Of a DNA stretch of 64,000 bases, positions 56,792-64,000 are shown piece after piece. The DNA is from Allobrachymonas denitrificans DSM 15123. Lineage in GTDB: Bacteria; Pseudomonadota; Gammaproteobacteria; Burkholderiales; Burkholderiaceae_C. The stretch's first letter is position 1. Each line of letters opens with the position of its first letter. Under the pieces are notes generated by a model, which searched no databases, had not been told where the DNA came from, and was given only the letters and a program-made list of their open reading frames with translations. The position numbers and the translations under genes are program-made. The DNA lies in the NCBI RefSeq assembly GCF_900110225.1, contig NZ_FOCW01000002.1, positions 124,001 through 188,000 of the forward strand, given 5' to 3'.

Positions 56792-57331
56792 TTACATGCC
56801 TGCGGGGTCCATCCACGCTGCCTTGCCGCGCTTGATCATGCGGCGGGCCTCCTTGGTGGAGATGGGCGGTGCATAGCTTTCGCAGATGCCGTTGCGCGCC
56901 AGATTCTTGGCGTGACGCGAGCGGGCGTCGTGCAGGTCGGTCCAGTCGGTCTTCACGTCCTGCCAACCTGGCGGCGTGGCGCCGAAGTCATAGCGCGCAT
57001 AGGTCTTGACTTCGTATGTGCGACAGCGGATGCCCTGATAGTAGGCAGAACGCGCACCCTCGCGGCTTTGCAACTGCATCACGTAGCGCACCACACCGTC
57101 CTTGCCCAGCTCCACGCTGTCGAGGTCGACACCTACCTTGAGCGTCGAATACTCTGGGAGCTCGACTGCCACCAGATTGCGCGAGCTCAGGGCGGGAGCG
57201 GGGGGGACGGGTGCTTCCTGCCAGGGGCCGGATTCCTCTTCGCCGGCGTACTGGGCCAGCGCGCTGCCGCCAGCGAAGGTGGCAACCAAGCCCAGCAGCA
57301 GGGCGGGCAGGGGACGGAACAGGCGGTTCAT
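56792..57331 (-). CDS. CNP1-like periplasmic protein
   Basis: A 179-residue exported protein. A signal peptide ([20 protein letters not shown]) ends at ALAQ. The mature domain holds [40 protein letters not shown] and [17 protein letters not shown], matching the CNP1-like family of unknown function. Two cysteines (in GIRCRTYE and GICESYAP) could form a disulfide. The ATG at 57331 overlaps the rppH stop by four bases (ATGA), a coupling seen in related genomes. Confidence 0.85.
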   Translation of the reverse strand: MNRLFRPLPALLLGLVATFAGGSALAQYAGEEESGPWQEAPVPPAPALSSRNLVAVELPEYSTLKVGVDLDSVELGKDGVVRYVMQLQSREGARSAYYQGIRCRTYEVKTYARYDFGATPPGWQDVKTDWTDLHDARSRHAKNLARNGICESYAPPISTKEARRMIKRGKAAWMDPAGM

Positions 57332-57990
57332 GAGGGGTTCTTTCGCGAGGGCGCACCGGCAGGCGGCGCACACGGAGGTTGCGGATCGAAGCTGGCGTCG
57401 GGCGGCAGGTCGAACCCGGGTGCCGAGGCTTGCGGGCCTTGCAGTCGGCCATCCGGACGCTGCGCCTGGCGGTCGCGCTGCTTGTAGCTGGAGCGCAGGT
57501 AGCGGTTGCGCTGGTCGTTGCGTGGCAGAAAGCGTGCCAGTTCGGTCAGCGCCATCTCGTAGACGCCGCGCTTGAATTCCACCACCACGTCCAGCGGCAC
57601 CCAGTAGTCGTTCCAGCGCCAGGCATCGAATTCGGGGTGGTCGGTGGCGCGCAGGTCGAGCTCCCAGTCACCTGCCATCAACTGCAGCAGGTACCAGATC
57701 TGCTTCTGGCCCTTGTAGTGGCCGCGCGCTTCGCGGCGGATATAGCGGTCGGGCACTTCATAGCGCAACCAGTCTCGGGTGCGGGCAACAATGCGCACGT
57801 GGTGCGGGAAGAGTCCGACTTCTTCCCGCAGCTCGCGGAACATGGCCTGTTCGGGCGACTCCCCGCGATCTATGCCGCCTTGGGGGAACTGCCAGCTGTG
57901 GGTGCGGATGCGCTTCCCCCAGAACACCTGATTCTTGCGGTTGAGCAGAATGATGCCGACGTTGGGACGGAACCCTTCCCGGTCGAGCAT
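57328..57990 (-). CDS. rppH: RNA pyrophosphohydrolase RppH
   Basis: A 220-residue Nudix enzyme that removes 5' pyrophosphate from mRNAs and starts RNase E decay. The Nudix box is [20 protein letters not shown] (GX5EX7REUXEEXGU), preceded by [20 protein letters not shown]. The last ~60 residues are a Gln/Arg/Pro-rich tail not seen in E. coli RppH. The ATG at 57990 has GGAG 7 bases upstream, preferred over ATG 58002. It is divergent from proS. Confidence 0.95.
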   Translation of the reverse strand: MLDREGFRPNVGIILLNRKNQVFWGKRIRTHSWQFPQGGIDRGESPEQAMFRELREEVGLFPHHVRIVARTRDWLRYEVPDRYIRREARGHYKGQKQIWYLLQLMAGDWELDLRATDHPEFDAWRWNDYWVPLDVVVEFKRGVYEMALTELARFLPRNDQRNRYLRSSYKQRDRQAQRPDGRLQGPQASAPGFDLPPDASFDPQPPCAPPAGAPSRKNPS

Positions 57991-58123
57991 GATCAACTCC
58001 AATTCTTAATTGAAGCCATTATGCACGGGTCGTCACTGTTATCAACGAGAATAACACCTATAGCCCCGTCCGCAGCTTCAGCATTGCGGCGTGGCATCGT
58101 GTTGTCAGAACCATTGCAATTCC

Positions 58124-59869
58124 ATGAAAGCTTCCCAGTTCCTCATCTCCACCCTCCGCGACGCTCCCGCCGATGCCGAAGTCGTCAGCCACAAGCTCAT
58201 GATGCGCGCCGGCTTCATCAAGAAGCTGGGGGCCGGCGTCTATACCTATATGCCCATGGGCCTGCGCGTGATCCGCAAGGTGGAGGCCATCGTGCGCGAG
58301 GAAATGAACCGCGCCGGTGCGATCGAGTGCACCATGCCGGTGGTGCAGCCGGGTGATCTGTGGCGTGAAACCGGCCGCTTCGACAAGATGGGCGAGGAGC
58401 TGCTGCGCTTCAAGGACCGCCACGACAACGATTTCGTGATCCAGCCGACCAGTGAAGAGGTGGTGACGGACATCGCGCGCCAGGATTTCCGCAGCTACAA
58501 GCAGCTGCCCAAGAACCTGTACCAGATCCAGACCAAGTTCCGTGACGAGCGTCGCCCGCGCTTCGGCCTGATGCGTGGCCGCGAGTTCATCATGAAGGAT
58601 GCCTACAGCTTCGACAAGGATGCCGACGGCGCCAAGGCCAGCTACCAGAACATGGCGCAGGCCTACCGCCGCATCTTCGACCGCTTCGGGCTGAACTACC
58701 GCGCCGTGGCGGCGGACAGCGGCGCCATCGGTGGAGACCTGAGCGAGGAATTCCAGGTGATCGCGGCCACGGGGGAGGACGCGATCGTCTACTGCCCCGA
58801 GAGCGATTACGCCGCCAACATCGAGAAGGCCGAGGCGCTGGCACCCACGCAGGCCCGTCCTGCTGCCAGCCAGCCCATGCAGGTGACGCCCACCCCGGGC
58901 AAGAGCACCTGTGCCGATGTGGCCGAGCTGCTGAACGTGCCGCTGCAGAGCACCGTCAAGTCGCTGGTGCTGGCCACCGACGTGCTGGACGAGGCCGGTG
59001 CCGTCAAGGGCAGCGAGGTCTGGCTGCTGCTGGTGCGCGGCGACCACGACATGAACGAAGTCAAGGTGGGCAAGGTGCCGGGCCTGAACCAGGGCTTCCG
59101 CTTTGCCACCGAGGAAGAGATCGTCGATCACTTCGGCACCAGGCCCGGCTATCTGGGCCCCATCAACACGCGCAAGCCGGTCAGGCTGGTGGTGGACCGT
59201 GATGTGGCCGTGATGGCCGACTGGATCTGCGGCGCCAACGAGGTGGATGCCCACATCACCGGCGTGAACTGGGGCCGAGACCTGCCCGAGCCCGAAGTGG
59301 TGGCCGACATCCGCAACATCGTCGAAGGCGACCTGTCGCCCTGTGGCAAGGGCAAGCTGGCCATCGAGCGCGGCATCGAGATCGGCCACGTGTTCTACCT
59401 GGGTACCAAGTACAGCAAGGCCATGAACGCGACCTTCCTCGACGTGAACGGCAAGACGCAGTTCTTCGAGATGGGTTGCTACGGCATCGGCGTGACGCGT
59501 CTGCCTGCCGCTGCCATCGAGCAGAACCACGACGAACGCGGCATGATCTGGCCCGAGTCGATCGCGCCGTTCACCGTGGTGATCTGCCCGATCGGCATGG
59601 ACCGCAGCGAAGCCGTCAAGGCCGAAGCCACCAAGCTCTACGAGACGCTGCTGGCTGCGGGCGTGGACGTGATCCTGGACGACCGCGGCGAGCGCCCCGG
59701 CGTGATGTTTGCCGACTGGGAGCTGATTGGCGTGCCGCACCGCGTGGTGCTGTCTGACCGTGGCATCCAGGCAGGCGAGTGCGAGTACCAGTTCCGTCGC
59801 GATGCCGAAGCGCAGAAGCTGCCGCTGGCCGGTATGGATGCGTGGTTGCTGGAGAAGCTGGGGCGTTGA
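58124..59869 (+). CDS. proS: prolyl-tRNA synthetase (ProS type with editing domain)
   Basis: A 581-residue class II synthetase. Motif 1 covers the region around [20 protein letters not shown], motif 2 holds [20 protein letters not shown] and motif 3 is [12 protein letters not shown]. The insertion between motifs 2 and 3 (residues ~230-390, with [20 protein letters not shown]) is the bacterial Ala-tRNA-Pro editing domain. The ATG at 58124 ([15 protein letters not shown]) is the family start. Confidence 0.97.
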   Translation: MKASQFLISTLRDAPADAEVVSHKLMMRAGFIKKLGAGVYTYMPMGLRVIRKVEAIVREEMNRAGAIECTMPVVQPGDLWRETGRFDKMGEELLRFKDRHDNDFVIQPTSEEVVTDIARQDFRSYKQLPKNLYQIQTKFRDERRPRFGLMRGREFIMKDAYSFDKDADGAKASYQNMAQAYRRIFDRFGLNYRAVAADSGAIGGDLSEEFQVIAATGEDAIVYCPESDYAANIEKAEALAPTQARPAASQPMQVTPTPGKSTCADVAELLNVPLQSTVKSLVLATDVLDEAGAVKGSEVWLLLVRGDHDMNEVKVGKVPGLNQGFRFATEEEIVDHFGTRPGYLGPINTRKPVRLVVDRDVAVMADWICGANEVDAHITGVNWGRDLPEPEVVADIRNIVEGDLSPCGKGKLAIERGIEIGHVFYLGTKYSKAMNATFLDVNGKTQFFEMGCYGIGVTRLPAAAIEQNHDERGMIWPESIAPFTVVICPIGMDRSEAVKAEATKLYETLLAAGVDVILDDRGERPGVMFADWELIGVPHRVVLSDRGIQAGECEYQFRRDAEAQKLPLAGMDAWLLEKLGR

Positions 59870-59937
59870 GCAGGAGGGGCGGCAACACCGCGGTCGCGGT
59901 GATGCCCGGGCCTCAATTGCGTGCAAGCAGGGAAGTC

Positions 59938-60618
59938 ATGACGCAGCCGGCCACTACCGCCAGTGAAACCCGATCAGCCATGTCGGCGCCGTCCGCGCGC
60001 CGCCGTTGGCTGGGCAAGGCGGCACGCTGGAGCGTCGGAGGCTTGGCCCTCGCGGGCGGTGGTGTGCCCTTGTCTGTGCTTGCTGGCGCCCAGAAGGAAG
60101 AACATCTCGCCGATTCGGTGCGCACGGCCCTCAGCGCGGCCGTGCAGACTTCTGCACCGCCCGTGCCGGTATTCAGCGACCGCAAGTCGGAGATGGAATA
60201 CCAGAACTGGCTGAACGTGATGAAGCGCCGGCTTGGCGCACGCATGATCGACGATTTCACGCGCCATGAATTCCTGCAGACCGTCTGGTACGAGTCGGCC
60301 CGTGCCGGACTGGATGTGTCGCTGGTGCTGGGGCTGATCCAGGTGGAGAGCAATTTCCGCAAGTTCGCCATCTCGGCTGTTGGCGCACGCGGGCTGATGC
60401 AGGTGATGCCGTTCTGGGCGCGCGTGATCGGCGATGGCGATGCGAGCACGCTGTTCCACCAGCAGACCAATCTGCGCTTTGGCTGCGTCATCCTGCGCTA
60501 TTACCTGCAGCGCGAGAACGGCAACCTGTTCTATGCGCTGGGCCGCTATAACGGTTCACGCGGGCAGGCGAAATATCCGAATGCGGTCATGGCGGCGCAG
60601 CGCAACTGGGCGCTTTAG
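59938..60618 (+). CDS. lytic transglycosylase with twin-arginine-like signal
   Basis: A 226-residue SLT-domain protein. The N-terminus has RRRWLGKAARWSVGGLALAG, which looks like a Tat-type signal: twin arginines, a hydrophobic core and an alanine-containing end. The SLT domain has its catalytic glutamate in LGLIQVESNFRKFAISAVGA, then GLMQVMPFWARVIG and ALGRYNGSRGQAKYP. AGGGAA precedes the ATG at 59938. It follows proS by 68 bp, a common neighbour in Burkholderiales, and should cleave peptidoglycan glycosidic bonds. Confidence 0.9.
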   Translation: MTQPATTASETRSAMSAPSARRRWLGKAARWSVGGLALAGGGVPLSVLAGAQKEEHLADSVRTALSAAVQTSAPPVPVFSDRKSEMEYQNWLNVMKRRLGARMIDDFTRHEFLQTVWYESARAGLDVSLVLGLIQVESNFRKFAISAVGARGLMQVMPFWARVIGDGDASTLFHQQTNLRFGCVILRYYLQRENGNLFYALGRYNGSRGQAKYPNAVMAAQRNWAL

Positions 60619-60684
60619 CAGCCGGAAGCTGCCATTTTCAGGGGCGGCGTCAACGCAGGCACCGGCGTTGCAGCGGACTATCGC

Positions 60685-60957
60685 TCAGCGGATGCGCCGC
60701 AGCCAGATGACATTGACCGTGACCAGGCCGGCAAGGACGGCATACAGGCTGGTCATGGCCCCCCACTGGTCGCGGCCGAGCATGATCAGCAACGGAATCG
60801 CAATCATGACCACCGTGGTCAGCATCATGCGCCGGCCAATGGCACGCGCATAGCCCTGCGGTTGCTGTTTCAGCCCGCGGATACCTTGTACCATCTGCCA
60901 GACAGCGGACACGGTCAGGGCCAGTACCAGGCCCAGCAGGATTTCGGTCTGCGTCAT
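60685..60957 (-). CDS. small membrane protein overlapping argH
   Basis: A 90-residue protein with two or three hydrophobic helices: [39 protein letters not shown] and [18 protein letters not shown]. The short loop [17 protein letters not shown] links the first two. The ATG at 60957 overlaps the argH stop by four bases (ATGA), so translation is coupled to argH. I do not recognise a named family. It is convergent with the transglycosylase gene. Confidence 0.8.
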   Translation of the reverse strand: MTQTEILLGLVLALTVSAVWQMVQGIRGLKQQPQGYARAIGRRMMLTTVVMIAIPLLIMLGRDQWGAMTSLYAVLAGLVTVNVIWLRRIR

Positions 60958-62408
60958 GCCTGCACCACCTGCAGACGGGCCTGGTGGCGTGCAATTTGCG
61001 CCTGCACCTGTGCAGGAGCCGTGCCGCCCAGCGTGTTGCGCGCATTGAGCGAAGCTTCCAGCGTCAGCGCGTTGTCGAACACATCCTGCTCCACATCGCG
61101 GTTGAAGCCCTGCAGCGTTTCCAGCGGCAATTCGGCCAGATCCACGCCCTGGTCCTGCGCCGTCTTGACAGCGTGGGCCACCACTTCGTGCGCATCGCGG
61201 AAGGGCAGGCCTTTCTTGACCAGATAGTCGGCCAGGTCGGTCGCGGTGGCGTAACCCTTGCTGGCAGCGGCGCGCATGGCGGCGGCGTTGACGGTGATGC
61301 CGCCTTCCTTGGCGCCAGTCTGCGCGTTGGTCTGGCCGCCGATCATCTCGGCAAAGATGCGCAGCGTGTCGCGCACGGTGTCCACCGTGTCGAACAGCGG
61401 CTCCTTGTCTTCCTGGTTGTCCTTGTTGTAGGCCAGCGGCTGGCCTTTCATCAGGGTGATCAGGCCCATCAGGTGGCCGACCACTCGGCCGGTCTTGCCG
61501 CGCGCCAGTTCCGGCACGTCCGGGTTCTTCTTCTGCGGCATGATGGACGAACCGGTGGTGAAGCGGTCGGCAATGCGGATGAAGCCGAAGCTCTGGCTCA
61601 TCCACAGGATCAGTTCCTCGCTCAGGCGGCTGACATGCACCATGATGAGCGAAGCGGCCGCCGTGAATTCGATGGCGAAATCGCGGTCGCTGACGGCATC
61701 CAGGCTGTTCTGGCACACGCCCTCCATGCCCAGCGTTTGCGCCACGCGCTCGCGGTCCAGTGGGTAGGTGGTGCCGGCCAAGGCAGCGCTGCCCAGCGGC
61801 AGGCGGTTCACGCGCTTGCGCACGTCGGCCAGGCGTTCCTCGTCACGCGCGAACATCTCGACATACGCCAGCAGGTGGTGGGCAAAGCTCACCGGCTGCG
61901 CCACCTGCAGGTGGGTGAAACCGGGCAGGATCACGTCCACGTTCTTTTCGGCAACGGCCAGCAGCGCGCCCTGCACCTCACGCAGCAGGCCGGCGATCAG
62001 GTCGATCTCGGCGCGCAGCCACAGGCGGATGTCGGTGGCAACCTGGTCATTGCGGCTGCGGCCGGTGTGCAGGCGTTTGCCGGCATCGCCCACCAGCTGC
62101 GTCAGGCGCGCTTCCAGGTTCAGGTGCACGTCTTCCAGCTCCAGCTTCCATTCGAAGGTGCCGGCCTCGATCTCGCTGCGGATCTGCGCCATGCCGCGCT
62201 GGATGGCAGCGTAGTCCTCGTCCTGGATGATGCCTTGTGCGGCCAGCATCTCGGCATGGGCCAGGCTGCCCTGCATGTCGGCCTGCCACAGGCGCTTGTC
62301 GAAGAACACGCTGGCGGTGTAGCGCTGCACCAGCTCGCTCATCGGTTCGCTGAACAGGGCGGACCAGGCCTGGGACTTGGTATCGAGTTGGTTGTGGGAG
62401 CTGGACAT
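60954..62408 (-). CDS. argH: argininosuccinate lyase
   Basis: A 484-residue enzyme splitting argininosuccinate into arginine and fumarate. The fumarase/aspartase signature is [20 protein letters not shown], with [20 protein letters not shown] and [14 protein letters not shown] upstream. The ATG at 62408 ([13 protein letters not shown]) suits the family; extra codons to 62486 are not conserved. It is divergent from hemC across 264 bp. TACAAT on the minus strand (62526-62521) is a possible -10. The small membrane gene follows by overlap. Confidence 0.97.
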   Translation of the reverse strand: MSSSHNQLDTKSQAWSALFSEPMSELVQRYTASVFFDKRLWQADMQGSLAHAEMLAAQGIIQDEDYAAIQRGMAQIRSEIEAGTFEWKLELEDVHLNLEARLTQLVGDAGKRLHTGRSRNDQVATDIRLWLRAEIDLIAGLLREVQGALLAVAEKNVDVILPGFTHLQVAQPVSFAHHLLAYVEMFARDEERLADVRKRVNRLPLGSAALAGTTYPLDRERVAQTLGMEGVCQNSLDAVSDRDFAIEFTAAASLIMVHVSRLSEELILWMSQSFGFIRIADRFTTGSSIMPQKKNPDVPELARGKTGRVVGHLMGLITLMKGQPLAYNKDNQEDKEPLFDTVDTVRDTLRIFAEMIGGQTNAQTGAKEGGITVNAAAMRAAASKGYATATDLADYLVKKGLPFRDAHEVVAHAVKTAQDQGVDLAELPLETLQGFNRDVEQDVFDNALTLEASLNARNTLGGTAPAQVQAQIARHQARLQVVQA

Positions 62409-62604
62409 GGTAGAACTTGGCAAGTGGGGGCCGGGGCAGGGCGATGTCCGCAATGGAGCATGGCCTTGCGCGCATGGCTTGCGCACGTCTGTTTACAAGG
62501 CCCGGCCGGGCAAAAGCTTGATTGTAGCGAAGCCCCTTGCCGGGCGCTGCGCCAAAGCGGGCCTGAGCCGGGTGGCGGCGCGGCTCCCCGTCGGTCAACC
62601 GTGC

Positions 62605-62610
62605 TAGCAT
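62605..62610 (+). promoter_or_regulatory. candidate extended -10 for hemC
   Basis: TGCTAGCAT (62602-62610) fits an extended -10 (TGnTAnnnT), 63 bp before the hemC ATG, with no clear -35. Weakly supported. Confidence 0.3.
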
Positions 62611-62672
62611 GTGCGCCAATCCTGTATGCGTCTGCCCATTCGGGTGGTGCACTGTTTTGCCTGCTGTCTGCC

Positions 62673-63626
62673 ATGTCTACCGAGTCCACCCAAGCCTCCC
62701 TGCAACTCACCATTGCCACGCGCGAAAGCCGCCTGGCGCTCTGGCAGGCAGAACACGTCAAGGCCTTGCTGGAAGCGCAGGGCCACAGCGTGACGCTGCT
62801 GGGCATGACCACCCAGGGTGACCAGATCCTCGACCGCAGCCTGAGCAAGGTCGGCGGCAAGGGCCTGTTCGTCAAGGAACTGGAAGTGGCGCTGGAAGAA
62901 GGCCGCGCCGACATCGCCGTGCACTCGCTCAAGGACGTTCCCATGGACCTGCCGGCCGGTTTCGAGCTGGCCTGCGTGATGGAGCGCGAGGATCCACGCG
63001 ATGCCTTTGTTTCCCCGAACTACGAGAGCCTGGAAGCGATCCCGCAGGGTGGCGTGGTCGGCACCTCCAGCCTGCGCCGCACCGTGCTGCTGCGCGCGGC
63101 ACGCCCCGATCTGCGCATCGAGCCCCTGCGCGGCAACCTCGACACGCGCTTGCGCAAGCTGGACGAAGGCCAGTACGACGGCATTGTGCTGGCGGCGGCT
63201 GGCCTCAAGCGCCTGGAGCTGGAACAGCGCATCCGCCACGTGATGGAGCCGCAGCAGATGCTGCCGGCAGCCGGGCAGGGCGCCCTGGGCATCGAGATCC
63301 GGTCCGGCCGCCCGGAGCTGGTGGCAGCGCTGCAGCCGCTGGTGCACATGCCGACCTGGCTGCGCGTGAGTGCCGAACGCGCCGTGAGCCGCGCCATGGG
63401 CGGAAGCTGTTCCATGCCGCTGGCAGCCTATGCCACGCTGCAGGGCGATGTGCTGCAGATCGACGCCGCCTGGGGCGATGACCAGACCGAAGGCGCCGTC
63501 TCCCTGGTGCGTGCCACGGCCCGCGCCACGGTGACAACGCTGGAGCAGGCCACGGCGCTCGGAGAGCAGGTGGCACGGGAACTGATCGCACAGGGTGCCC
63601 GTCCGGCACAACCTGCCAGCCACTGA
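62673..63626 (+). CDS. hemC: hydroxymethylbilane synthase (porphobilinogen deaminase)
   Basis: A 317-residue heme-pathway enzyme that polymerises four porphobilinogens. The start [20 protein letters not shown] is canonical, followed by [20 protein letters not shown] and [15 protein letters not shown]. The dipyrromethane-cofactor cysteine is in [13 protein letters not shown]. The ATG at 62673 is chosen; a much longer in-frame stretch upstream lies antisense to argH and is not coding. hemD follows by 5 bp. Confidence 0.97.
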   Translation: MSTESTQASLQLTIATRESRLALWQAEHVKALLEAQGHSVTLLGMTTQGDQILDRSLSKVGGKGLFVKELEVALEEGRADIAVHSLKDVPMDLPAGFELACVMEREDPRDAFVSPNYESLEAIPQGGVVGTSSLRRTVLLRAARPDLRIEPLRGNLDTRLRKLDEGQYDGIVLAAAGLKRLELEQRIRHVMEPQQMLPAAGQGALGIEIRSGRPELVAALQPLVHMPTWLRVSAERAVSRAMGGSCSMPLAAYATLQGDVLQIDAAWGDDQTEGAVSLVRATARATVTTLEQATALGEQVARELIAQGARPAQPASH

Positions 63627-63631
63627 ACGCC

Positions 63632-64000
63632 ATGCAGCAGGCACCGGCCGTCATCATCACCCGGCCCGAGCCGCAGGCGAGCGACTGGGCCCAAGCCCTG
63701 CAACGCGAGCTGGGCGACCGTGCCCGGGTGCTCGTATGGCCCCTGATCGAGATTGCGGCGGTGGAGCATGCGGCCTACCGTGAGCGTCTCCACGCAGCCT
63801 GGGAGCAGTTGCCGCAGACTGCTGCAGCCTTTTTCGTCAGCGTGCCCGCCGTCGAGCATTTCTTCGCCGCCGTGGCGGATGCAGCGGCATGCTGGAATGC
63901 CGGCTACACCAGAGCATGGGCACCGGGGCGCGGTACGCTGCAGGCACTGTTGCAGGCGGGCGTGGACCCCGCACGCATAGACAGCCCTCCGCCGGATGCC
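63632..64000 (+). CDS. hemD: uroporphyrinogen-III synthase, N-terminal part, cut by window edge
   Basis: The first 123 codons of a HemD-like protein, beginning MQQAPAVIITRPEPQASDWA and continuing with VLVWPLIEIAAVEH and FFVSVPAVEHFFAAVADAAA, the usual HemD N-terminal pattern. It is open at the window end. The position directly after hemC supports the call. It would close and isomerise hydroxymethylbilane to uroporphyrinogen III. Confidence 0.9.
   Translation, partial: MQQAPAVIITRPEPQASDWAQALQRELGDRARVLVWPLIEIAAVEHAAYRERLHAAWEQLPQTAAAFFVSVPAVEHFFAAVADAAACWNAGYTRAWAPGRGTLQALLQAGVDPARIDSPPPDA

Noticed and set aside
60984-62672. Apparent 560-codon N-terminal extension of hemC
   Set aside because: It is the antisense of argH. 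hemC similarity begins only at the ATG at 62673.

Overview
This 64 kb window is high-GC chromosomal DNA from a betaproteobacterium, most likely order Burkholderiales and close to the Comamonadaceae. The reasons are the gene complement and order: surE-pcm-nlpD, dapA-bamC-MBL hydrolase, glnA-small periplasmic protein-glnL-glnG, rplU-rpmA-obgE-proB, rppH with a CNP1-like gene, proS followed by a transglycosylase, and the PHA regulator phaR. It looks like a housekeeping chromosome. I see no phage, IS element, integron, CRISPR array, tRNA or rRNA. The genus is inferred from gene order only.

Layout. 1-4.1 kb (minus): a pyruvate phosphate dikinase cut by the window edge, translationally coupled to a PhoU/DUF47-like protein, then a periplasmic YceI protein. 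4.3-8.7 kb (plus): surE, pcm, nlpD and rlmD, with no rpoS after nlpD. 8.7-9.9 kb: a BAX-inhibitor-1-like membrane protein and a small lipoprotein. 9.9-16.6 kb (minus): an iron locus with two Fur boxes. One precedes a catecholate-type TonB-dependent receptor followed by piuC and an FMN alpha-hydroxyacid dehydrogenase. The other lies in the 3' end of that dehydrogenase gene and faces a 22-residue ORF, tonB, exbB, exbD and hemP. 16.7-22.8 kb (minus): coniferyl aldehyde dehydrogenase, an MBL hydrolase, bamC, dapA, a 47-residue membrane protein and an MFS transporter. 23-31.3 kb (plus): parE, a lytic transglycosylase, parC, rsuA, an EI24/CysZ-like protein and a CinA-N-like protein.

31.4-36.8 kb is the nitrogen-control cluster: glnA behind NtrC sites and a sigma-54 promoter, a small periplasmic protein, glnL and glnG, with a perfect NtrC palindrome between glnL and glnG. 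36.8-37.7 kb holds a DUF421 gene and crcB, convergent and sharing one CTAG stop. 38-43.8 kb is a three-gene type I secretion system (ABC exporter, HlyD adaptor, TolC) with no substrate nearby; two of its proteins carry long low-complexity tails. 43.8-53.3 kb: a PPOX-fold protein, phaR, rimO, an FUSC membrane protein, an orphan LuxR-type response regulator, a site-2 protease, a YciO-like protein, a PHP phosphatase and an ispB-type polyprenyl synthase. 53.5-64 kb: rplU, rpmA, obgE, proB, a CNP1-like protein, rppH, proS, a transglycosylase, a small membrane protein, argH, hemC and the start of hemD.

The best leads for new biology are small or regulatory: two unlisted microproteins (before tonB, after the MFS gene), the duplicated dyad and 17-codon leader ahead of glnL, the PPDK/PhoU-like pair, and the odd tails of the type I secretion proteins. 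No clearly novel multi-gene defence or mobile system is present.
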